This document shows, piece by piece, positions 22,501-32,190 of a stretch of 64,000 nt of DNA. This stretch comes from CBDFKQ01 sp965248855 (GTDB lineage: Bacteria; Bacteroidota; Bacteroidia; Cytophagales; 172606-1), in contig CBDFKQ010000011.1 of the NCBI GenBank assembly GCA_965248855.1, positions 248,001 to 312,000 of the forward strand. Reading direction: 5' to 3'. Position 1 is the first letter of the stretch, and every line of letters starts with the position of its first letter. The translations under genes and the position numbers were made by a program. Under the pieces are notes generated by a model. The model was not told the origin of the DNA. It ran no database searches and saw only the letters and a list, made by a program, of their open reading frames with translations.

Positions 22501-23990
22501 CTCTGGGTCTTACCATTAACCCCATTACGTTTGGCTCGGTCAGCAGCAATGTACCCAATGCCTATTTGGAATTTATCCTCACCGGAACAGACAACTCAAT
22601 TATAAAAACCGAAAGGCAATACATTTCCGCAGCAGCAAATAGTGCATGGGAAAATATTAAGATCAGTTATACAGCGGAAGGGGAAGGTTATTTACAGGTG
22701 TTTGTAGCTAACGAAAGTGATAGCCCCGTATGGTTTGATGATGTGAGTATACAGGTGCAGCAAAGCCCGATAGCACAGGAAACTCACTACGATATATGGG
22801 GAGTAGAATTGGCGGGGCTGGAAAAAAGGGATAACCCGGAAGATGAATACAAATTTCAGGGCAAAGAACTGATTGAAGATTTTGGTTTTTACGAATATGA
22901 TTTCGGGGCTAGGTATTATGACCCGCAACTGGGGAGGTGGAGTGTAACAGATGCCTTGGGAAGTAAAGGTGGTCAAGAATCAAATTCGCCTTATGCAGCC
23001 ATGATGAATGACCCTGCGAATATCACTGATCCGGATGGGAATTGCCCGATTTGTGTGGCTATTGCTATTGGTGCTATAATTGGAGCTTATAGTGGTGGTT
23101 CAATTGCAAATGGGACTTCAAATCCCTCACAATGGAATTGGCAGTCATCTAAAACTTGGACAGGAATAGGGGTTGGAGCTGTAGTTGGAGGACTATCTGG
23201 TGCAGCAGGTTATGGAGTAGGTGGAATTGCCTATCAAGGGGCAGTAGGAGCTGGGGTTGAGAATGGTATCGCCCTAGGTGCCATTTCTGGTGCGGCTGGT
23301 GGTGCTGTAAGTGGATCTATAAGTGGATTTGGAACAAATCTTCTGTTGACAGGAGATTTAAATTCATCATTAAAAGCTGGTTTGTATGGTGGCTTGTATG
23401 GAGCCGCTATTGGAGGTGTTACAGGAGCAATTGGCGGTGCTATAAGTGACGGTTATTTCAGGAATGCTTTTAAAGGAAAAGGATTTAGAAGTAATAATAC
23501 TGTTTTAAAAAACTTTGCCAGTACGGGGAAATATCAAGAAGAATTAGACTATTTTGATCTTGATGCTACTTACGGAGCTATTGTACCGGCAGGCTCAGGA
23601 AAATACATTGATAGTGAAACATATTATGGTATGTTCGATGAAGGTAGAATTTATATGGGTAAAGAGGCTTTTAACAATTACTATGACTTTAAAGCTACAT
23701 ATTTTAAGGAATCTTACCATTTAAAAGCTTTTAATTCAGGTAATGTTACGGCAGCCAAAGCAGGTGATATTGCCGGAGAAGAAACATTTGGATTCAAAAG
23801 CCTTTATGAAAACCGAGGACTCTTTCCCCGTTCATCTGTTGCGCAAAATGCAAATACACAAATAGAATATTATTACTTAAAATCGGAAACTGAATACGGA
23901 ATCGGCCAGACTAAATTATTTTTTAATACTGGAGCTCCTAGTTATTCTCCTTTTAGGAACTTTTTAAATAGATTTCCTAGACTTTGGTAA
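19548..23990 (+). CDS. RHS-repeat polymorphic toxin-like protein (DUF6443 N-terminus)
   Basis: The 1480-residue secreted protein has a signal peptide (about 1-26, ending CFAQ). A DUF6443-like start follows (about 38-180, VSGLTTDPQIDVLPVEQK and YIYDNLGRQSQ), then many YD repeats through about 880. A jelly-roll-like insert spans about 900-1070. The RHS-associated core is at about 1101-1164 (FQGKELIEDFGFYEYDFGAR, YDPQLGRWSVTD, DPDG). The remaining 316 residues are variable. A Gly/Ala-rich segment (about 1165-1300), like translocation or pore domains, leads to a unique C-terminal domain I do not recognise. By family analogy the repeats form a shell that delivers the C-terminal toxin. Neighbouring small genes may include immunity. 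Confidence 0.8.
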   Translation: MHKYNLLKITLFFIVINSIFLNQCFAQSTLNTSADHNYTQVETILVSGLTTDPQIDVLPVEQKSTATQYLDLMGKPDQTIIYQGSPTKKDLIKPYIYDNLGRQSQIHLGYTAGSDNSFKVNPITDQTAFYQNLKSDAGSYGTIQFENSPLGRPVKQFQVGTAPQTNGDQALSASVQYATNAANEIIKWDVDATGQASGTAFYTASSLSLITTTDAGLMKSKTYKNLSGQVVCSKVQKVYNDETQYLTTYYVYDDFGNLRFIVPPMAVNNLAAQNNILNWNDPFCQNWLFAFQYDIRQRPIAKSSPNGGITYLIYDPLDRPILSQDQVQAALKQWTFIKYDVLGRTILKGKYTTESVITPSQMQVNVDNYYTATAPPNYYESRSNTDYTNLHGYSNQAFPIIQSPFTHNSQIYSVTYYDDYDFDFNGVEFEAAKQEQAYFVSSGYESTLAVSTKGMVTGAKDIVLPSRDNANGNTWIYVYSFYDEEGKVVQVQKNYGGEFTIDLSEGEDAKVDIVSQVYDFAGKLLKSEHRHLQNITNNTPSLILKRRYNYDHAGRTTQSYLQVDTEPEKLIASYTYNEIGELTQKNLGNNLQIIDYSYDINGRLTGINDKKIKSDYTLQDGVLYSLSLNYNLTADNHAGSWYAPPGRLNGRQWLSANTSEKFQDYYQFDDLGRISFAFSPVTDANNNPGRVYSVKNTYEDNGNLLSMKRTNLVSKAPNTTDKLGVVDNLTYKYNGNQLVSVEDAITTPTLSNDFKEKAHESLEYSYDAAGKLQSDKNKGISSISYNDLDLPENIIFDNSGTNYISTAYSASGEKVASVTILSNSLKSITEYLSGFVYVNDVLQFISHEEGRIIPPQVTGKTTWTYEYDYRDNLGGLVMSFRQAEDVPTQTATMEPISSTTWSFADGAVRNSERQYSGNYSAKLSSSSPIGAWKTIKVAKGDVITMGAYGSYTQVPANNTATNLIPFVSTIPLQGTETGNAANLLSLGLTINPITFGSVSSNVPNAYLEFILTGTDNSIIKTERQYISAAANSAWENIKISYTAEGEGYLQVFVANESDSPVWFDDVSIQVQQSPIAQETHYDIWGVELAGLEKRDNPEDEYKFQGKELIEDFGFYEYDFGARYYDPQLGRWSVTDALGSKGGQESNSPYAAMMNDPANITDPDGNCPICVAIAIGAIIGAYSGGSIANGTSNPSQWNWQSSKTWTGIGVGAVVGGLSGAAGYGVGGIAYQGAVGAGVENGIALGAISGAAGGAVSGSISGFGTNLLLTGDLNSSLKAGLYGGLYGAAIGGVTGAIGGAISDGYFRNAFKGKGFRSNNTVLKNFASTGKYQEELDYFDLDATYGAIVPAGSGKYIDSETYYGMFDEGRIYMGKEAFNNYYDFKATYFKESYHLKAFNSGNVTAAKAGDIAGEETFGFKSLYENRGLFPRSSVAQNANTQIEYYYLKSETEYGIGQTKLFFNTGAPSYSPFRNFLNRFPRLW

Positions 23991-24029
23991 GCTTACTTGA
24001 AACCTTTATTTTAATAAATCAAATTTCTT

Positions 24030-24476
24030 ATGAGAGTTAAAATTTTAATAATTATATTCTTTTGTTACGGCATAAATCTTTTTGGTCAAGAAAATTTAAG
24101 TATTTGTGATTCAATACATCAAAGAGATTCTATTTTATATGCAAATAAAATTTTTTATCAGGTTGAAAAAACTCCCTATCCTAAAATAGGCTGGAAAAAA
24201 TTTCATAAGATATTAAAAATAAGTAGAAAGAAGGAAGGAATTAATATTCCAATAAAAGAAATACCAATGAAAATTTACTTATCGAGTGTTATTGATGAAA
24301 GTGGAAAGCCAATCTGCATTAAAGTATTAAAAGGTCAAGGTAGGGTTATTGATGATAAATGTATAGAGATTGCAAGAAGTATAGTCTTCAAACCAGCGTT
24401 TCGTTTTCATAAGACTAAAAAAGTGCCGAACCCTGTTAAATTCAGTTTCCCTTTTGTATTTGAAATAGTTGAATAA
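24030..24476 (+). CDS. Secreted TonB C-terminal-like protein
   Basis: The 148-residue protein has a signal peptide (1-19, ending LFGQ) and a C-terminal TonB-like domain. The pattern is VIDESGKPICIKVLKGQG, CIEIARSIVFKPA and a final PFVFEIVE strand, as in the small periplasmic energy-transducer proteins of this phylum. There is no N-terminal transmembrane/proline-rich arm, so it is not a full TonB. It follows the RHS gene by 39 bases and is a candidate immunity or accessory gene by position only. Confidence 0.6.
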   Translation: MRVKILIIIFFCYGINLFGQENLSICDSIHQRDSILYANKIFYQVEKTPYPKIGWKKFHKILKISRKKEGINIPIKEIPMKIYLSSVIDESGKPICIKVLKGQGRVIDDKCIEIARSIVFKPAFRFHKTKKVPNPVKFSFPFVFEIVE

Positions 24477-24616
24477 TCTGTAGAAGTTATTGTGAAGATG
24501 GTTACGCAAAGAAATAGCTCTACGGACTGTAGTAAGTCTCATATTATAGAAAACTGCTTGTTCTTTAATAGACCATTAAGTAAATATTATAAAGGATTAT
24601 ATATTGGTTTAGAAGT

Positions 24617-25555
24617 ATGATATTCCCTAAAACAAAAAAAATAGCTGCTGAGAACAACTGGCACAGGACTGATAATACTGTTTTTGGTTTATATAAAAAC
24701 TATTTTTTTACCATTGGCGATTCAAGTTTGCTAAGCAGCCCCAATTATAAATACATTATTGCTAAAGTTGACCATTTGACGCAAGCTCAAAAGCTTGAAA
24801 TTAGCAATGCCTTATTAAAAAATAAAAGTGAGCTTAAGTTTACCCAATTCGAATTCCGTGATGATAAATCTCTAACGCTTTTTTATCATGAGACATTCGG
24901 ATTTACAAAGATTGCCCTTTTATATCAAATGCTTGATTTTTTATCCGGATTGTTTTCATTACTTGGTTTTGAGAGCATGCTCAAGTGCCATATATCCGGT
25001 GAAACAAATGATTTACAATATTATACTGTAAATGGAGAAGGAATGATATTATCAAAAAAAACTGCTTTTGGGCTTGAAAAGGAATTGGAGGCATTACGAC
25101 ATCAACACGAAATAAGTAATAAAAACTATTTTGGAGGGTTTTTGGGTTCGATTTTATTCTCCCTAACTGCTGTTATTTTATGGGTTTTTATAGCGGTTTA
25201 TTTTAACAGGCTTGCATCAGGTGTAGCTTTTATAATCGGCTTTCTTGGTTTAAAAGGCTATAAGTACTTTAAAGGAAAATCTGGAAAGTATTCGGGTATT
25301 ATTTTAATATTTTCAAATATTATTGTTGTTTTAATTTCGAGCTATCTAACAGTTATTTATTTATTGTTTCAACAATCGCAAGATTTCAGTTTTGCCATAA
25401 ATGAATTAAATAATAATCAGGAGGTAAGAAAATACTTTTTTACAAATTTAATAATTTCTTTCATCATCTCTTCTTTAACATGGTTATGGATTTTTATGGA
25501 ATTAAGGCCCGGTAAAGTAGGGATTAAATTGGCTACAGAAGTCAGTAAAAAATAA
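24617..25555 (+). CDS. Multi-pass membrane protein in the RHS locus
   Basis: The 312-residue protein has a soluble N-terminal half (1-165, containing KVDHLTQAQKLEISNALLK) and about four membrane helices (about 175-195, 200-216, 227-253 and 280-300). No family is recognised. It sits 140 bases after the TonB-like gene on the same strand. Membrane proteins next to RHS toxins are often immunity proteins for membrane-acting toxins, which is possible here but unproven. Confidence 0.55.
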   Translation: MIFPKTKKIAAENNWHRTDNTVFGLYKNYFFTIGDSSLLSSPNYKYIIAKVDHLTQAQKLEISNALLKNKSELKFTQFEFRDDKSLTLFYHETFGFTKIALLYQMLDFLSGLFSLLGFESMLKCHISGETNDLQYYTVNGEGMILSKKTAFGLEKELEALRHQHEISNKNYFGGFLGSILFSLTAVILWVFIAVYFNRLASGVAFIIGFLGLKGYKYFKGKSGKYSGIILIFSNIIVVLISSYLTVIYLLFQQSQDFSFAINELNNNQEVRKYFFTNLIISFIISSLTWLWIFMELRPGKVGIKLATEVSKK

Positions 25556-25680
25556 TATTAAACTCCAATTTATTACCTATGATCAACCAAAGAAATTCCT
25601 GTGCATCCCCGCCCTATGTAGTACTAAATCCATTTAAAGGCAGGAATGTGTCAGTAGTAGCATTAAATTAAATAAAACAT

Positions 25681-26814
25681 ATGAAATTAAAAGAATTATT
25701 ATTATACAGTAACATCATATTATTACCCTCCTATAATTTATTAGCCCAGCAAATTAAGATCATAAAACTTATACCTGAACCAATTAACCTATCCAATAGA
25801 AATTTTTATATTGATAGTATTGTAGATGTCAGACTAAACAAAACTAATATAGGGGAAGCCCAAATGGGTTTATTTAATAAAAGGGTTAAAGCAAATTTGG
25901 AGGGTGATTTTGTTATTACACTTACTCAATTTTTTAAATCAAGCCTTCCAAAACCAAATACCCCTTCAAAAAGAATCATTTTGGTAGTAAATCATCTCAT
26001 GATTGATGAAAAAACTTATAGCATGAAGGAAGTAGGGTTAGCAGAAACAGGATTAGTATTTTGCATACTTGATTCAGGGAAGTTAAAAAAAGTATTTGAA
26101 TATGATTCAAAATCTGAAAATGGCGGAATGGATGTAACAGGAGGCCATAGCAAAAGGATTAAAGAATGCTTTTTGAACAGCATAAATGCATTTGCATCAT
26201 CAGATTGGAAAACCAGACAATCAGAAATTTATAAAGGACAACCGGTAAATACTCTTACAAAGGATGAACATATTTTGTACACCACAGAAAGAAGACGGGG
26301 CATTTATAAAAATTTTGAAGAATTAGTGAGTAACTCCCCCTCTATCAATATACCGTTTAAAGTAATCAATAAAAATAAATTTACCTTTATTGAGGATATG
26401 AACCTTAGTAATAGAATAAAGGGATATTATGGCTTTTGCGACGGCAGCAACCTATATATCAATACACTGGATTATAACGCATCTGACGGAAAGCATTTTG
26501 CAAAGTTGATTGAAGAAGGAAGGTATTGTTTGTTTTTAGATCATTATGTTGGCGGGGGCGAGCAAATAGCTTCACAGGTAGCATTTGGGCTTGTGGGAAG
26601 TGCATTGGCTAAAAGTGGATGGGATAATATTGTATTGGATATGAAAACCGGTGAAATATTTCCATTATATGATGATACGATGAAAAAAATATTGAAAGAA
26701 GATTTAGAATATTATGACGAATATTTAAATCTCTCAGAAGGCAAAACAGATTTGAAAATACAATTAGGCCTAATCAAAAAATTTAATGCCAGGAACCCAT
26801 TATTTAAATATTAG
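25681..26814 (+). CDS. Secreted protein of unknown function
   Basis: The 377-residue protein has a signal peptide (about 1-23, ending LLAQ). A first beta domain (about 24-190) contains the segment SKRIILVVNHLMIDEKTYS. A second domain (about 200-377) contains YYGFCDGSNLYINTLDYN and a hydrophobic VGGGEQIASQVAFGLVGSAL stretch. The layout is typical of outer-surface hypothetical proteins of the phylum. It is 125 bases after the membrane-protein gene. Not recognised. Confidence 0.6.
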   Translation: MKLKELLLYSNIILLPSYNLLAQQIKIIKLIPEPINLSNRNFYIDSIVDVRLNKTNIGEAQMGLFNKRVKANLEGDFVITLTQFFKSSLPKPNTPSKRIILVVNHLMIDEKTYSMKEVGLAETGLVFCILDSGKLKKVFEYDSKSENGGMDVTGGHSKRIKECFLNSINAFASSDWKTRQSEIYKGQPVNTLTKDEHILYTTERRRGIYKNFEELVSNSPSINIPFKVINKNKFTFIEDMNLSNRIKGYYGFCDGSNLYINTLDYNASDGKHFAKLIEEGRYCLFLDHYVGGGEQIASQVAFGLVGSALAKSGWDNIVLDMKTGEIFPLYDDTMKKILKEDLEYYDEYLNLSEGKTDLKIQLGLIKKFNARNPLFKY

Positions 26815-26941
26815 TATCACTATGCTACAATAAGGTGATATTAAACTGCTTAAAAGTTTAATATTTCAATTGTGGAATTAACCATTAAAATTATAGTTGT
26901 CATTAACTTAAACAAAGATTAGATTTTAAAAAATAGCCTGT

Positions 26942-29900
26942 ATGATAAAAGTTATATTCAAATGTATATGTAGTGCGATAATTATATGTTCTACATTCTC
27001 CTTAAAAGCCCAAGACGGTCAAGGAAGCCCCGGAGTTTCACAGCCGGTAAAGACCTTTGCTTTAAATCCTGATAAGCCAAGTACAGGTGCAAATAGTGTT
27101 AATTTATTTACCGGTGATGTGTCCTTACCCTTAAATCTTATTTCTCTTCCGGGACGAAATGGGTTAAGTATTAATGTTGGAATTTCATACAGTTCAAACG
27201 TACAAAACAGTGTTGGAAGATGGAATGTTCAATCACCTACAGGCATCCTGGGTTTGGGATGGTTAATGGATTTTCCAAAAATTATTTGTGATGATAAACA
27301 AACCGGCGCACGGGAAGATGATACATATTATATTATCGAAGGTGGAAGTTCAAATGAATTGGTATGTACAACAATATCCGAACCCGGTACAAGTGCCTAT
27401 AAATTATATGAACTCAGAAATTATAAGTTTTGGAAAATAAAATATTATATAGCCTCTGAAAGGTGGGAAATAATTAAAGAGGATGGTACCACATACGTTT
27501 ATGGTGATATTAATAGCAGCAGAAATACTATACAATGGGCTGTAAGATGGGGAAACTGGATAGGGAACAGTTCAATTATACGAGGTCAAAGCCGAATGGC
27601 ATCAGCCTGGAACATGTCTGAAGTAGTTAGCAGATGGGGAGATAAGGTTACTTATGAATATCTAAGCCAGGAAAGTATGGTAGGCGTGGGAGGGTTATAC
27701 CATACTGAGGCATCTTACATAAAAAAAATTATAGATATGTTTGGACGAAAAGTGGAGTTTTCTTATCTGGATAAATCAACTTTCGTGTTTAACGGAAAGA
27801 CTTCCAAATATTATATGCAGCCTCATGACGATACCGGAGATGAAAATATCACCCCTGATGCCTACCAGGAGCACTATGAAAAGTTTTACTTAGATAAGAT
27901 TATTGTTTCCAAAGAAGATGGAAGTTTATTTTTTAATGTGGAGTTTGGATATTCAAGTATTGATGAAGGTACAAATACCGCTAAAATGTTGTTATCTTCT
28001 ATTATTCAAAGAAACTCAAGTGGAAATGCTCTGCCGGGAATGAGTTTTTCTTATAATCTAAACAATGATATATTAAAAGGTTTCTTAAATACTGTAACTT
28101 ATCCTGCCGGTGGTAGGGTTATATATGATTACGAACGAAATGGGTTGTCGCTTGGGCTTTCTAAAAAGGACTTTACAGCAATCCCACCGGCTGGTTATTA
28201 TGAGCCTATGATATTTATGGAAGAAAATTATGTTGTTGTTACCTGGCGAAAACTGAATAATGACGGATCCAGTGATGCCGGACCGAAAGATGTAATATTA
28301 AAAGTATACGAATGGGCAGGAGAGTGGAAAGAACTCAATTTAGGTTCAATAGGAACAGTAGAACTTAATTATCCTTATGATAACCAAACTAATGGAAGTT
28401 ATCAGAAATATGGTTATAAAGATTTTCAAGTTTCTTTACAAAAGAATTTCTTTTCTATATTAAGGAAAGATGCTTCCGGATCGTATTTATGGATTTTCCA
28501 AAAGGATGAAATTCTCAAAGGCAATTGGTATGATTTGACCCTCCCGGATTTATATCCTTCATCTGATACGTACACATTGGGTTCCGGAGAAAATTTTGTT
28601 TTTGTAGGTTCAAAATCTGCTTCAACCAATAATTCAATTTCAATATATACTTTTCAAGGAAATAAATGGAAACGTGATTTTTTAAATCCACCCTGTGGTG
28701 AACACTATTATACAGGCACTAATAATTATTTTTTAGATCAGAATAAATTCATTTGTAATAATTTACCGAATGGGCCATGTGTTAATCCTGAGTTGAGATT
28801 TAATTATTTAATGGAAGACAAAACGTGGAAAAATATACTTCAATGTGGTGTGAATCCATTTTCGTCATATGATTTTGAAAGAATATCCTGGCAACCCTCA
28901 AATTCATTTGCTGTAGCGTTATTAGGAAATAACCCGGGATATATTTATTCATGGGATAACAATTATAATTTAACAAGGGATAATAATTCATTAGGCACTT
29001 GGCCTGCAGATTGTTATATAAATATAATTAATAATAACTTAATTGGCGTATCATCTAGAAGTGAATTTTCGCCTGGCAGAACAACAAGGTTTAATGGAGG
29101 ATATTGGACTTTTGGAACTGATATAACACCTGCTTACAAAGATATGATTTCGTTTAGTGATGATGGTATACTCTGGAAAGAAGGATATGGTATAGATGAC
29201 CCGGGATTTTTAAGATATTATTCGCCTAACAGCAATAGTTGGGTTAATATGACTATAAATGCACCTGTAAAAGCGACTCAACTTTTCAGTCATGGAAGTT
29301 TGCCACTTAGTATTGGCAGTAATATTGCAACCTTAAATAATAAGGTATTATTAAAAGGAACAGATGATAAATGGTTGATCAAATATAATTTGCAAGATCT
29401 GCCTCACGTTAATGAATTTTTAACTGCATTTGACCCGGGAATTTCTTGGGGGGAATTATTTAGGGTAGATGTAAACTATTTTTATTACGGATATCTACAG
29501 TTTATTAAAAATGGAGAGTTAGGTAATAATGTTAAATTGTCTCCAAGTTTTAAATGGAGATCAAATGGTGAAACTATTTATTCGCTTAATTCAACTACTA
29601 TTATTACTGAGGGAAGTACAGGATTAAATTTTAACCGTATTATTAATGAGGAAATAAATGGCAATCAATTAGATTACCCGGTTACTAGGGTAGAAGAAAT
29701 TGACGGATCTAATTTTACTACTACCTATATTGGTTATGATAACAGTACTGCAACATATGATATTTCCGGTTCAGTTGCACGATATAATAAAGTTATTGTT
29801 TCAAACAGTGGCTATCCACTTCTTAAAAATTCTGACGGAATTGGATATGATCCATTATCTATCCCTAATGGCTATACAGAGAATTATTTTAACAATGGCT

Positions 29901-30595
29901 TATCTTTTAATAATATTAATGAAACATTGGAGTATGCATTTAAATATGGCCTTATAAATCAAAAGCAAATTGGACTTCAATATAAAACCAAAGTCTTTGA
30001 TAATAAAAATTCCCTTGTTGCTTCAACTGAAATACTAAACGAATCCTTTTCCAGGCCAATAAATAACAACCTTGGTGATCAGATAGATATTGGATACTAT
30101 GTAAGACCTACTGAGGTATTGAATATAACGGATGGTATAAATTATGACCAAAAAAATTTTTACAATTATGATACGGGTATGGTTTATAAAACCATTCAAA
30201 ATAAACATGATTCTAAGGAAGAATATTATCCCAAAGGACCTGATCTTACAATTACCTTTGATCATACTCTTGAAACATATTATACATATTTTTGGGAAAA
30301 GTATGATCCTTCAAATAATTTTAACATTCTTAGTCCTGTAATTCAAACGAAAAGTGTTTTTTCAAGTTTTCCACTTACCGTAAAAGCCGTAGTTAACGCT
30401 ACTACCTGGAAAACCTGGGGGCCAAACAATACTTGGGCCCCACATAAATCGTATACTTCGAAAAATACTGAAGACTCAAATTTTGATTTCACAAATTGGT
30501 CAGGAACAGGCGAACCAGCTACATATTGGATAAAGGTTTCAGAGGTAAATTCAATGGATTCAAAAGGCAACATTTCACAAATCACAACGAGATAA
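26942..30595 (+). CDS. SpvB-like secreted YD-repeat protein, apparently truncated
   Basis: The 1217-residue protein has a signal peptide (about 1-24, ending LKAQ) and an SpvB-like entry (VNLFTGDVSLPLNLISLPGR, ISYSSN, LGLGWLMDFPKI). A long beta-propeller-like middle (about 400-900, many WxxF/YxW strands) and a YD-protein C-terminal region follow. It ends abruptly at KVSEVNSMDSKGNISQITTR. Related proteins continue from there with a VxGY-N-[NT] block, a jelly-roll module and final YD units, and such a module stands alone at 18723-19505. A rearrangement is therefore likely. It precedes the leucine-rich-repeat gene by 2 bases. Confidence 0.75.
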   Translation: MIKVIFKCICSAIIICSTFSLKAQDGQGSPGVSQPVKTFALNPDKPSTGANSVNLFTGDVSLPLNLISLPGRNGLSINVGISYSSNVQNSVGRWNVQSPTGILGLGWLMDFPKIICDDKQTGAREDDTYYIIEGGSSNELVCTTISEPGTSAYKLYELRNYKFWKIKYYIASERWEIIKEDGTTYVYGDINSSRNTIQWAVRWGNWIGNSSIIRGQSRMASAWNMSEVVSRWGDKVTYEYLSQESMVGVGGLYHTEASYIKKIIDMFGRKVEFSYLDKSTFVFNGKTSKYYMQPHDDTGDENITPDAYQEHYEKFYLDKIIVSKEDGSLFFNVEFGYSSIDEGTNTAKMLLSSIIQRNSSGNALPGMSFSYNLNNDILKGFLNTVTYPAGGRVIYDYERNGLSLGLSKKDFTAIPPAGYYEPMIFMEENYVVVTWRKLNNDGSSDAGPKDVILKVYEWAGEWKELNLGSIGTVELNYPYDNQTNGSYQKYGYKDFQVSLQKNFFSILRKDASGSYLWIFQKDEILKGNWYDLTLPDLYPSSDTYTLGSGENFVFVGSKSASTNNSISIYTFQGNKWKRDFLNPPCGEHYYTGTNNYFLDQNKFICNNLPNGPCVNPELRFNYLMEDKTWKNILQCGVNPFSSYDFERISWQPSNSFAVALLGNNPGYIYSWDNNYNLTRDNNSLGTWPADCYINIINNNLIGVSSRSEFSPGRTTRFNGGYWTFGTDITPAYKDMISFSDDGILWKEGYGIDDPGFLRYYSPNSNSWVNMTINAPVKATQLFSHGSLPLSIGSNIATLNNKVLLKGTDDKWLIKYNLQDLPHVNEFLTAFDPGISWGELFRVDVNYFYYGYLQFIKNGELGNNVKLSPSFKWRSNGETIYSLNSTTIITEGSTGLNFNRIINEEINGNQLDYPVTRVEEIDGSNFTTTYIGYDNSTATYDISGSVARYNKVIVSNSGYPLLKNSDGIGYDPLSIPNGYTENYFNNGLSFNNINETLEYAFKYGLINQKQIGLQYKTKVFDNKNSLVASTEILNESFSRPINNNLGDQIDIGYYVRPTEVLNITDGINYDQKNFYNYDTGMVYKTIQNKHDSKEEYYPKGPDLTITFDHTLETYYTYFWEKYDPSNNFNILSPVIQTKSVFSSFPLTVKAVVNATTWKTWGPNNTWAPHKSYTSKNTEDSNFDFTNWSGTGEPATYWIKVSEVNSMDSKGNISQITTR

Positions 30596-30597
30596 TT

Positions 30598-32190
30598 ATG
30601 AAAAAAACTCTGCTTCTATTATTATCCATTTGCCTTTCCATAACCTCTTTTTGCCAGAAAAAAAAGCAAAAAGCTATTGAAAAAGATACTTCACAGATGA
30701 TCGCCTATAGGTCTCTTGCTGATGCCGCCAAACACCCTAATAAAGTGTACAAACTAATATTAAATGATTCTTCTGAACACCTGAATCCTTTAATATTTAA
30801 ATTTACAAACATAAGGTTTTTAAAATCTTCCGGGGGTAAACTTCAGGATATATCCCCTGAAATAAAACAGTTAAAAAACTTGCAGGTACTTGATTTATCA
30901 AATAATAAAATTACTCATCTACCCTCACAATTATATGAATTAACCAATCTTAAGGTTTTGGTTTTATCAAATAATCAACTGGACAGTATCACTCCGAGCA
31001 TCGCAAGATTAAAGAAATTACAAGCACTTCATTTGTTTAACAACCGGATTAATACTTTGCCGGATACCCTCTCCAAAATGAAAATTGTTGATTTGCAGAT
31101 AAGAGGTAACCATTTAAAAAATACTCTTATCAGTGATAGTGAACTAAATGTAACTAAAATTACCCATGGCCTGGAGGATGCATTAAAAAATCCTGAAAGA
31201 GTTTATAAGTTAGAGCTGCCTAATATTACCGAAGTTCCAAGTGAAATAAAACAATTTAAGAATTTACAAGAATTAAATCTGAACAATTCATATATAAAAG
31301 AATTGCCTGCTTCAGTAACTGAATTAAAACATCTGCAAGTATTAAATGTATCAAATACACAGCTCAAAGCTTTGCCGGAAGGAATCGGAAATTTAAAAAA
31401 CCTTAAAACACTTAGTGCAGGATTTAATAAAATAGAAAGCTTACCCAAAAGTATTGGAAGTCTTGAAAGGTTGGAAGGCCTTCACTTAGGTAATAATAAA
31501 ATAAACACATTGCCTACAGAAATTGGAAACTTAAAAACCTTAAAAGAATTAAGTCTTACATCCAACAAATTAAATAATTTGCCTCCAGAAATTGGAAAAC
31601 TTACCAACTTAAAAGGATTAAACCTAGGGCAGAATAATTTGAGTTTTATACCTCCCGAAATTGGGAATTTAAAAAATCTTACCGGGATTAATATTTTTTC
31701 AAATAATTTATCATCACTCCCTAAAGAAATTGGTAGCTTAAATAATTTATCACATCTGGATATTAGCGGCAATGGGATTACGGCATTACCCAATGAAATT
31801 GGAAATTTAAAAAATTTAAGTGTCTTAAAATTATCAAATAATAAGCTGGCCGGTTTGCCTAAAGAAATAGGTGGCTTAGAAAACCTTAAAAATCTCGATT
31901 TAAGGAATAATTTAATTTCTGAACTTCCCGGCGAATTTGGAAAACTTGGGAATTTAAAAAATCTAAACCTTTCAAATAATAAATTAACAAGTTTACCAAA
32001 TGAATTTTCAGGTTTAACTAAACTTGTAAAACTGGATGCTTGGGGAAATAAATTGAATAGGATGCCGGTGGATATAGGCAAACTAAAAAGCCTGGAACAT
32101 TTTAGTTTTCAAACTGATGCCATGTCAAGTTATGAATTACAAGCCTTAAGGCAGCAATTAGCCGGGACACTTGTAAAGGTTCGTTTTTGA
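30598..32190 (+). CDS. Secreted leucine-rich-repeat protein
   Basis: The start is placed at the ATG at 30598, 2 bases after the preceding stop, because it begins a clean signal peptide (MKKTLLLLLSICLSITSFC). A longer open frame from 30496 overlaps the upstream gene. The 530-residue product contains about 17 leucine-rich repeats of 23 residues with consensus LxxLxxLxLxxNxLxxLPxxIGxLKN, of the bacterial/plant-like type. The repeats fall in two blocks, separated near residues 155-200 by a divergent copy of the N-terminal segment. It is likely a secreted interaction protein, co-transcribed with the SpvB-like gene. Confidence 0.75.
   Translation: MKKTLLLLLSICLSITSFCQKKKQKAIEKDTSQMIAYRSLADAAKHPNKVYKLILNDSSEHLNPLIFKFTNIRFLKSSGGKLQDISPEIKQLKNLQVLDLSNNKITHLPSQLYELTNLKVLVLSNNQLDSITPSIARLKKLQALHLFNNRINTLPDTLSKMKIVDLQIRGNHLKNTLISDSELNVTKITHGLEDALKNPERVYKLELPNITEVPSEIKQFKNLQELNLNNSYIKELPASVTELKHLQVLNVSNTQLKALPEGIGNLKNLKTLSAGFNKIESLPKSIGSLERLEGLHLGNNKINTLPTEIGNLKTLKELSLTSNKLNNLPPEIGKLTNLKGLNLGQNNLSFIPPEIGNLKNLTGINIFSNNLSSLPKEIGSLNNLSHLDISGNGITALPNEIGNLKNLSVLKLSNNKLAGLPKEIGGLENLKNLDLRNNLISELPGEFGKLGNLKNLNLSNNKLTSLPNEFSGLTKLVKLDAWGNKLNRMPVDIGKLKSLEHFSFQTDAMSSYELQALRQQLAGTLVKVRF

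Noticed and set aside
31203..32081. Leftward frames of 81 and 199 codons inside the leucine-rich-repeat gene.
   Set aside because: They arise from the 23-residue repeat periodicity of the sense gene, giving a repetitive antisense product.
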